The notes under the pieces: model-generated | What the model saw: only the letters and a program-made list of their open reading frames with translations | What the model was told of the DNA's origin: nothing | The model's database searches: none | Assembly: GCA_051011415.1 (NCBI GenBank) | Contig: JBPCTY010000060.1 | Coordinates: 1-64,000, forward strand | DNA: 64,000 nucleotides | Origin: SZUA-442 sp051011415 | GTDB lineage: Bacteria; Actinomycetota; Acidimicrobiia; Spongiisociales; UBA5794 | Direction: 5' to 3' | Part shown: positions 58,555-64,000 of the stretch, piece by piece | Position numbering within the stretch: position 1 is the stretch's first letter | How the letters are laid out: the number at the start of each line of letters is the position of its first letter | Made by a program: the position numbers and the translations under genes

Positions 58555-60482
58555 TTGGTGTTCGTCTCGAATCCAGCATCCTGATCCTGCATCGGAATCA
58601 CAACGCCTCGGTCGCGTGCGACCGCAACTGCTTTCTCATATCCCGCATCTGCGTGGCGAATGACCCCCATCCCTGGGTCGTTCGTCAATACCCGCGTGAG
58701 CCTGCGGTCGGCTTCCCGCGTCCCGTCTGCGACGACCTGCGCACCAGCATGGATCGACTTGCCGATCCCAACTCCCCCTCCGTGGTGGACGGCTACCCAT
58801 GCCGCACCTGACGCCGTGTTGAGAAGTGCGTTCAGGATGGGCCAGTCGGCAACGGCGTCTGATCCGTCAGCCATGCCCTCGGTCTCTCGGTAAGGAGACG
58901 CAACCGATCCAGAATCGAGGTGGTCTCTGCCAATGACGACCGGGGCGGAAACCCTTCCGGATCGTACGAGTTCATTGAACGCCAGACCCGCCAAGTGGCG
59001 CTCGCCGTAGCCAAGCCAGCAGATCCGGGCTGGAAGGCCCTGAAACTCGACCTGATCCTCAGCCATATCGAGCCACCGGAGCAACGGTTCGTTGTCAGGA
59101 AAGAGCTCACGGAGCACATCATCGGTCGCCTTGATGTCATCGGGGTCACCCGACAGTGCCACCCAGCGGAACGGGCCGAGGCCCTCACAGAACAGGTCTC
59201 GGATGTATGCGGGGACAAATCCTGGGTACGAGAACGCATCTTGGTACCCGCCCTCGATCGCCTCGCCCCGAAGGTTGTTTCCATAGTCAAAGACGACCGC
59301 ACCAGCTTCCTGCCAGCCCACCATTGCCTCGCAGTGCATGGCCATTGCAGCTCGTGACTTCTCGATGTACTGGTCAGGATCTTCGACGCGCAACGCATCC
59401 GCCTCCGTAAGCGTCATCCCGTTGGGTACATAGCCGTGGAGCGGATCGTGCGCTGAGGTCTGATCCGTGACGATGTCGACCGATACTCCTCGCTTGAGGA
59501 GTGCAGGAAATACGTCTGCAGCGTTCCCGACGACAGCGATCGACACAGCTTCCTTTGCATCTCTTGCTTCGAGCGCCCTGTCAATCGCAGCCTCGACGCT
59601 TGGGGCAAGCTCATCCACGTACTTGGTGTCGAGCCGCTTCTGGATACGTTCCTCGTCGACATCAACGGCGAGGCATACGCCTCCGTTCATGGTGACAGCA
59701 AGGGGTTGGGCGCCGCCCATTCCCCCGAGCCCAGCGGTCAACGTGAGCGTTCCCGCAAGCGTTCCACCAAATGACTTGTCTGCAACGGCAACGAACGTCT
59801 GATAGGTGCCCTGGAGGATCCCTTGCGTGCCTATGTAGATCCACGAGCCAGCGGTCATCTGTCCGTACATCATGAGACCCGCATCCTCAAGGTCCCAGAA
59901 GTTCTGCCATGTGGCCCAGTCAGGAACGAGGTTCGAGTTCGCAATCAGAACCCGAGGCGCCATTGAGTGCGTTTGGAATCGCCCGACGGGTTTGCCTGAC
60001 TGGATCAGAAGTGTCTCATCACTCTCAAGCTCGGTCAGCGAGCGCACGATCGCATCAAACGAGTCCCAGTCTCGTGCTGCCTTCCCTTTTCCCCCGTACA
60101 CGACGAGATCGAGAGGCATCTCGGCGACCTCAGGATCAAGGTTGTTCAGAAGGCACCTCAACACTGCCTCTTGGAGCCACCCCTTCGTATTGAGACCGCT
60201 ACCCGTTGGTGCACCCAGCGTGCGTGGCCCAGATCCGTAGGCAAAGGCCGAGTTGGATGGATCCGCCGGAGGAGCAGCTGTGGACCGCTCCTGATAGCTT
60301 CTCGACGCTTCATCGACGCCCTCGTCCAGTGCTTCTGCTGCCTTGGCAGCGGCGACCTTCGTCGACTCCCATGCATCCGACCTGGTGTCTGATGTCTTCT
60401 CCCAGGCGTCCGTCGCCGCCTGGGCGGCCTTGTCGACGGACTCTGACATCTTGTCGAGCCAGTCCTTTTTGTCCTCTGCCAT
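58551..60482 (-). CDS. hutU: Urocanate hydratase with a helical N-terminal extension
   Basis: A 643-residue urocanase; usual length is about 555. The catalytic core starts near residue 84 (GPRTLGAPTGSGLNTKGWLQEA). It carries GLGGMGGAQPLAVTMNGG (NAD+ site), the catalytic Cys in FCEGLGPFRWVALSGDP and GDPDDIKATDDV. The first ~75 residues are extra: highly polar, helical, Ala/Glu/Asp/Ser/Lys-rich, with repeated DAWE-type turns (TDAWEKTSD, SDAWESTKV), resembling LEA or coiled-coil proteins. Start taken at ATG 60482, preceded by AAGGGTGG; GTG 60491 is an alternative. The core and operon position are unambiguous; the role of the extension is unknown. Confidence 0.95.
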   Translation of the reverse strand: MAEDKKDWLDKMSESVDKAAQAATDAWEKTSDTRSDAWESTKVAAAKAAEALDEGVDEASRSYQERSTAAPPADPSNSAFAYGSGPRTLGAPTGSGLNTKGWLQEAVLRCLLNNLDPEVAEMPLDLVVYGGKGKAARDWDSFDAIVRSLTELESDETLLIQSGKPVGRFQTHSMAPRVLIANSNLVPDWATWQNFWDLEDAGLMMYGQMTAGSWIYIGTQGILQGTYQTFVAVADKSFGGTLAGTLTLTAGLGGMGGAQPLAVTMNGGVCLAVDVDEERIQKRLDTKYVDELAPSVEAAIDRALEARDAKEAVSIAVVGNAADVFPALLKRGVSVDIVTDQTSAHDPLHGYVPNGMTLTEADALRVEDPDQYIEKSRAAMAMHCEAMVGWQEAGAVVFDYGNNLRGEAIEGGYQDAFSYPGFVPAYIRDLFCEGLGPFRWVALSGDPDDIKATDDVLRELFPDNEPLLRWLDMAEDQVEFQGLPARICWLGYGERHLAGLAFNELVRSGRVSAPVVIGRDHLDSGSVASPYRETEGMADGSDAVADWPILNALLNTASGAAWVAVHHGGGVGIGKSIHAGAQVVADGTREADRRLTRVLTNDPGMGVIRHADAGYEKAVAVARDRGVVIPMQDQDAGFETNTK

Positions 60483-60494
60483 GCGGTCCACCCT

Positions 60495-61997
60495 TCAGTC
60501 CGAGAATGCTCCGGTTTCGATCAGTTCGGCGATTCTTTCGATGTCTGGGCCAGGGGGTCGGTCTTCGACCAGTGGATCACACACCGACCGAACAAGATCC
60601 AGTACATGCTTGGTACCGGCGGCGGGAGATGCCTCTCGCTGCTCGAGTCCTTGCGCTGCACACATCAGCTCCACCGCGATCACCTTCGCTGTGTTGTCGA
60701 GCACGGTTTCGAGCTTTCTCGCAGCTCCGAAACCCATTGACACGTGGTCCTCCTGCAAGCCGGAGGTCGGGATTGACTCGACGCTTGCCGGATGCGCCAG
60801 AACCTTGTTCTCGGCAACGATTGCAGCTGCGGTGTACTGGGTCAGCATGTACCCGCTCGACACTCCCGCTTCTGTCGCGAGAAATGGCGTGAGACCGGAC
60901 GACCTGTCGGGGTCGAGAAGCCTATCCGTTCGTCTTTCAGAGATAGAGCCGAGCTCTGTGGTCGCGATCGCGAGGTAGTCGAGCGCAAATGCAAGGGGTT
61001 GACCGTGGAAGTTCCCAGCGGACAAAACCTCGCCATCGTCTGCGAAGACAATGGGGTTATCGACCACAGCCCCGAGCTCTCTCGAAAACACTGCTGCAGC
61101 GAAGGCGATCGTGTCCCTGACCGCACCGTGCACCTGTGGGGCGCATCGAAGGCTGTAGGCATCCTGCACCTTGTGCGCAAAGTCGTCGTGGTGCGACGCA
61201 TCGATCTCGGAGCCCTCGAGGAGGTGTGCGATCCGAGCGGCGGAGGTTGCTTGCCCAGGATGCGGTCGTAGCGCATGAATCCGCTGCTCAAAGGGTCGTG
61301 ACGACCCCATCAACGCCTCAACGGACAATGCACATGCGGCATCAACAGCATCGACCAGCTGTCCTGCGCGGTGGACAGCAAGGCAACCGTGCGCAAGCAT
61401 GCCCTCCGTTCCGTTGAGCAGGCTCAAACCCTCTTTGGGCTCCAGGACGAGCGGCTCGATACCCGCCCTGGCGAGCGCAACCGAAGCGGCCTCCGTTCCG
61501 CCGTCCGCAAGAACTTTGCCCTCGCCAACGAGGGGCAGCGCCAGATGTGCAAACGGTGCGAGATCGCCCGACGCACCAACCGAACCCTGTGCGGGGACCG
61601 CTGGAACGATCCCTGCATCGAGCAACGCAACGATCTGCAACACAACTTCCGGGCGCACACCTGAGTAGCCCTGGGCCAAGGTCCGAGCCCGACACACCTG
61701 CATGGCCCGCACCACGGATGCGTCAAGCAGCGGGCCCACACCGGCTGCGTGGCTTCGGATCAGGTCGTACTGGAGATCTACGGTTCGCTCCGTTGGTATC
61801 CGGGTGCTTGCCAGTGCGCCGAACCCTGTCGTTATTCCGTAGACGACTTCGTCGTTGTCGATCACCCGTTGCACAAGCTCGCGCGCCGGGGCCATCCGAT
61901 CGGTGACCGTGTCATCCACCACGACGTTCGCATCACCGTTTGCGACTGCCACCACGTCAGCGATGGTCAGTGGCGATCCGTCGACAACGACCTGCAC
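60495..61997 (-). CDS. hutH: Histidine ammonia-lyase
   Basis: A 500-residue enzyme removing ammonia from histidine to give urocanate. The MIO cofactor forms from ASG in GSVGASGDLAPFAHLAL (~140-156); YGITTGFGALAS (~52-63) supplies the catalytic Tyr, and the core has QDAYSLRCAPQVHGAV. The start is GTG with GGAG seven bases ahead. It is first in a hutH-hutU-hutI run; hutG or hutF for the last step is not in the window. Confidence 0.97.
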   Translation of the reverse strand: MQVVVDGSPLTIADVVAVANGDANVVVDDTVTDRMAPARELVQRVIDNDEVVYGITTGFGALASTRIPTERTVDLQYDLIRSHAAGVGPLLDASVVRAMQVCRARTLAQGYSGVRPEVVLQIVALLDAGIVPAVPAQGSVGASGDLAPFAHLALPLVGEGKVLADGGTEAASVALARAGIEPLVLEPKEGLSLLNGTEGMLAHGCLAVHRAGQLVDAVDAACALSVEALMGSSRPFEQRIHALRPHPGQATSAARIAHLLEGSEIDASHHDDFAHKVQDAYSLRCAPQVHGAVRDTIAFAAAVFSRELGAVVDNPIVFADDGEVLSAGNFHGQPLAFALDYLAIATTELGSISERRTDRLLDPDRSSGLTPFLATEAGVSSGYMLTQYTAAAIVAENKVLAHPASVESIPTSGLQEDHVSMGFGAARKLETVLDNTAKVIAVELMCAAQGLEQREASPAAGTKHVLDLVRSVCDPLVEDRPPGPDIERIAELIETGAFSD

Positions 61998-62061
61998 TGT
62001 CTACTCCGATCGGTAGCGGCGTCGATTGAGCGCCAGCGTAGGAACACTCAGCATCGGATGC

Positions 62062-64000
62062 CTAGCGAAGCGCCTCGCCGATGCGACGGGATTCACGGTC
62101 TCGCAGCTGTACACGAACCTCCAGCTGCTCAAGCCTCTGGCTCACCGACTTCTCGGCACCAGGCAGCGGCTGCTCTCTGAGGAAGGCTGCAATGCGGTCT
62201 GCGACTTCGGGTTCCGAACGGACCCATACGAAGTCCAACATGCGGTACACGTTGTTGGGTGGCATGACAGCGGTGACCTCGTCCCAACGACTCGTGATGG
62301 CCTCCCACGCACGAGCTCCGTTGTCTCTTTGGGCGATAAGCAGAGCGAACACCCAGAATGAGTCCTGGGATCGGATTTCGCCGTTGATAACCATCTCAAC
62401 CATCCGTGCGGGCACCTGTGGATCCGGGACCGAGGCAGCGGCCCGAAGGTACTTCACGGTGAGCTGGGGTGTCGACGCTCCGGCTGACATTCGAAGGAAT
62501 CTCTCGAAGTCTCCTATGTCTCCGTGCGATGCGGTGACCGAAAGGGCCGCATCGGCCACCTCTGCATCGACCTCGGCGTCGGCTGACATCTCGATTGAAC
62601 GAGCCTGTGCGATTGTCTCACGATCGTCGCCGAGGTTGCCAAGCGCCTTCAGCAAGTGGCCACGAAGCGCACGCGTGCGGTCTGTGTCTTCAGCACCGAC
62701 GTCCCATCCCAGCCGATCGGTCTGAGTGCCAACGAGATCCCGGGTGAATGACTGAAGCTTGCTGCGGTCATCGGACGACACAACGCGGTCGAGCTCTCCA
62801 AGTCCGGCGAGGGCGATGGACCAAACATCCTTCTCGTCTTCGTCCTTCAACATCGAAATGAGCGAAAGGAATGCTGCTGAGGTCGTTGTTCCCGCAAGCA
62901 GGTTCGCATATGCATCCGACACCACAGACAAGCGCTCCAGCGGCGCAAGCTCGGGGAGTGACGCTTCGACCGACGCATAGAGCTCATTGTCATACGCAAC
63001 CCGGAAGAACCCCTCTCCCCCGGTGTTGACCAACACGTTCGCACCAACATCCACAGTGACTGGTTCATCCTCGATGAGCACCGATTGGGTGCCTTCGTCC
63101 GACGAGTAGATGACCGGGACCTTCCACGTCGATTCACCTTCGCCGAGATATCGGAACTGTCGCTGGGACATCGTCATCGTGTCGTCCCCCGAAGTGACGT
63201 CGATCACGGGGAACCCACCTTGAAAGATCCATGAGTTCATGATCTCTCCGACAGGCTCGTTAGACACGGCTTCAAGCGACGCCCACAGATCTTCGTTGTC
63301 GGTGTTGGAAAACGAGTGTGTCTTCAGATAGTGAGATACGCCGGCACGGAACGTGTCCTCACCGAGGTACTGCTCGAGCATCCGAAGGACTGACGAGCCC
63401 TTCTCATATGTGAGCACGTCAAACATCGCATCCGCCTCTGCAGGCGAAGCCACCGTGAACTCGATCGGCCGCGTTGCCTTGAGTGCATCGGTCTCCTGGC
63501 TGCGGGCCCTGTCAGTCGCGAAGAGCAGCCAGATATCCCATTCAGGACGCCACGCCTCGGTTGCCTTGTTCTCGGCAAAGGTGGCAAACGCCTCGTTCAG
63601 CCAGACACCGTTCCACCACTTCATCGTGACAAGATCGCCAAACCACATGTGGGCGATCTCGTGGGCGATGACGGTACCCACACGAACCATTTCGCTCTGG
63701 GTAGCTGTTGCTTTGTCGATCAACAATGCTGTCTCGCGATACGTGATGCACCCGAGGTTCTCCATGGCGCCGAACGAGAAATCGGGGATGGCGACCATGT
63801 CAAGCTTGTCACCCGGGTACGGCACGTCGTAATACTCAGCGAAGTAGCGCAGCGCATGCTCGCCGGCTTCGATGGCGAAGTCCGCCATATGCAGCTGCCC
63901 GGGCGGGGCGACGATGCGCAGCGGAACCCCATCCACATCGACCGGCTCCGTGAACTCGAATTCCCCGACGACGAAGGCAACGAGGTAGGTCGACATCTTC
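62062..64000 (-). CDS. pepN: M1 family aminopeptidase (PepN-like), 5' end cut by window edge
   Basis: The open frame runs off the right edge (the codon before Met63996 is AAG, Lys), so the N-terminal domain is missing. What is visible is the M1 core: GAMENLG (substrate N-terminus recognition, near residue 65 of the visible part). The zinc site is HEIAHMWFGD plus distal Glu in NEAFATF, followed by the long C-terminal helical domain with the ERAP1-like arrangement. A typical M1 enzyme is ~850 residues, so 200 or so are missing. It starts a new unit after hutH, 64 bases away, with no visible terminator. Confidence 0.95.
   Translation of the reverse strand, partial: KMSTYLVAFVVGEFEFTEPVDVDGVPLRIVAPPGQLHMADFAIEAGEHALRYFAEYYDVPYPGDKLDMVAIPDFSFGAMENLGCITYRETALLIDKATATQSEMVRVGTVIAHEIAHMWFGDLVTMKWWNGVWLNEAFATFAENKATEAWRPEWDIWLLFATDRARSQETDALKATRPIEFTVASPAEADAMFDVLTYEKGSSVLRMLEQYLGEDTFRAGVSHYLKTHSFSNTDNEDLWASLEAVSNEPVGEIMNSWIFQGGFPVIDVTSGDDTMTMSQRQFRYLGEGESTWKVPVIYSSDEGTQSVLIEDEPVTVDVGANVLVNTGGEGFFRVAYDNELYASVEASLPELAPLERLSVVSDAYANLLAGTTTSAAFLSLISMLKDEDEKDVWSIALAGLGELDRVVSSDDRSKLQSFTRDLVGTQTDRLGWDVGAEDTDRTRALRGHLLKALGNLGDDRETIAQARSIEMSADAEVDAEVADAALSVTASHGDIGDFERFLRMSAGASTPQLTVKYLRAAASVPDPQVPARMVEMVINGEIRSQDSFWVFALLIAQRDNGARAWEAITSRWDEVTAVMPPNNVYRMLDFVWVRSEPEVADRIAAFLREQPLPGAEKSVSQRLEQLEVRVQLRDRESRRIGEALR

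Noticed and set aside
1..64000. Anti-phage or other accessory system
   Set aside because: All genes are conserved housekeeping, transport, regulation or envelope functions; there are no clustered nucleases, toxins, reverse transcriptases, transposases or CRISPR repeats, and composition is even throughout.

Overview
This 64 kb window is chromosomal DNA from an actinobacterium (Actinomycetota). The evidence is a SigR/RsrA-type sigma/anti-sigma pair with a zinc-binding anti-sigma motif, the tilS-hpt-ftsH-folP cluster followed by folK, panC, coaX and lysS, and a mycobacterium-like Tad pilus locus next to a HAD-IB hydrolase. Supporting signs are a ClpC-type AAA+ unfoldase, many 4-nt ATGA/GTGA overlaps, and start codons placed 6-9 nt downstream of -10-like hexamers. 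Base composition looks moderately GC-rich and even (judged by eye, not computed). The lineage may be Acidimicrobiia-like, but that is an inference. Coding density is very high: no gene-free gap exceeds 300 bases. I saw no insertion sequence, prophage, CRISPR array or rRNA, and one tRNA.

Layout. 1-6.2 kb: the start of an HPt/CheA-like protein (cut by the left edge), then a BMP-family nucleoside ABC transporter (lipoprotein, double ATPase, two permeases). 6.2-10.6 kb: clpC, a divergent polyprenyl diphosphate synthase and an anchored hypothetical protein. 10.7-22.2 kb: a long same-strand run (metallopeptidase, tilS, hpt, ftsH, folP, pseudophosphatase-like gene, folK-thioesterase fusion, DUF2520 protein, panC, coaX, lysS) joining tRNA modification, purine salvage, folate, pantothenate/CoA and translation. 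22.3-26.8 kb: small membrane and zinc proteins, sigR-rsrA, and a second ECF sigma factor with two paralogous Ig-like surface proteins transcribed from mirror-image promoters. 26.8-35.5 kb: tRNA-Thr, an epimerase-like protein, plsC, holB, tmk, topA, a GT4 glycosyltransferase and a two-domain histidine phosphatase. 35.5-40.5 kb: trkH, trkA and a membrane pyrophosphatase. 40.6-45.5 kb: a tandem GNAT, an ACC-synthase-like aminotransferase, an LCP lipoprotein and a hydrolase-cyclase fusion. 45.6-50.3 kb: a compact Tad pilus locus and a HAD-IB hydrolase. 50.3-55.5 kb: an MFS transporter with its winged-helix regulator, then leuCD. 55.5-62 kb: the histidine-degradation genes hutH-hutU-hutI, running into GDPD, MOSC and cupin genes. 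62-64 kb: an M1 aminopeptidase cut by the right edge.

Most genes are conserved housekeeping genes. The unusual material consists of odd domain fusions (FolK-thioesterase; urocanase with a helical N-terminal extension), proteins that have lost catalytic residues (a phosphatase fold in the folate operon, a hydrolase domain on a cyclase, a PLP enzyme), and the ECF sigma locus with two matched divergent promoters. I found no convincing wholly new defence or mobile system.
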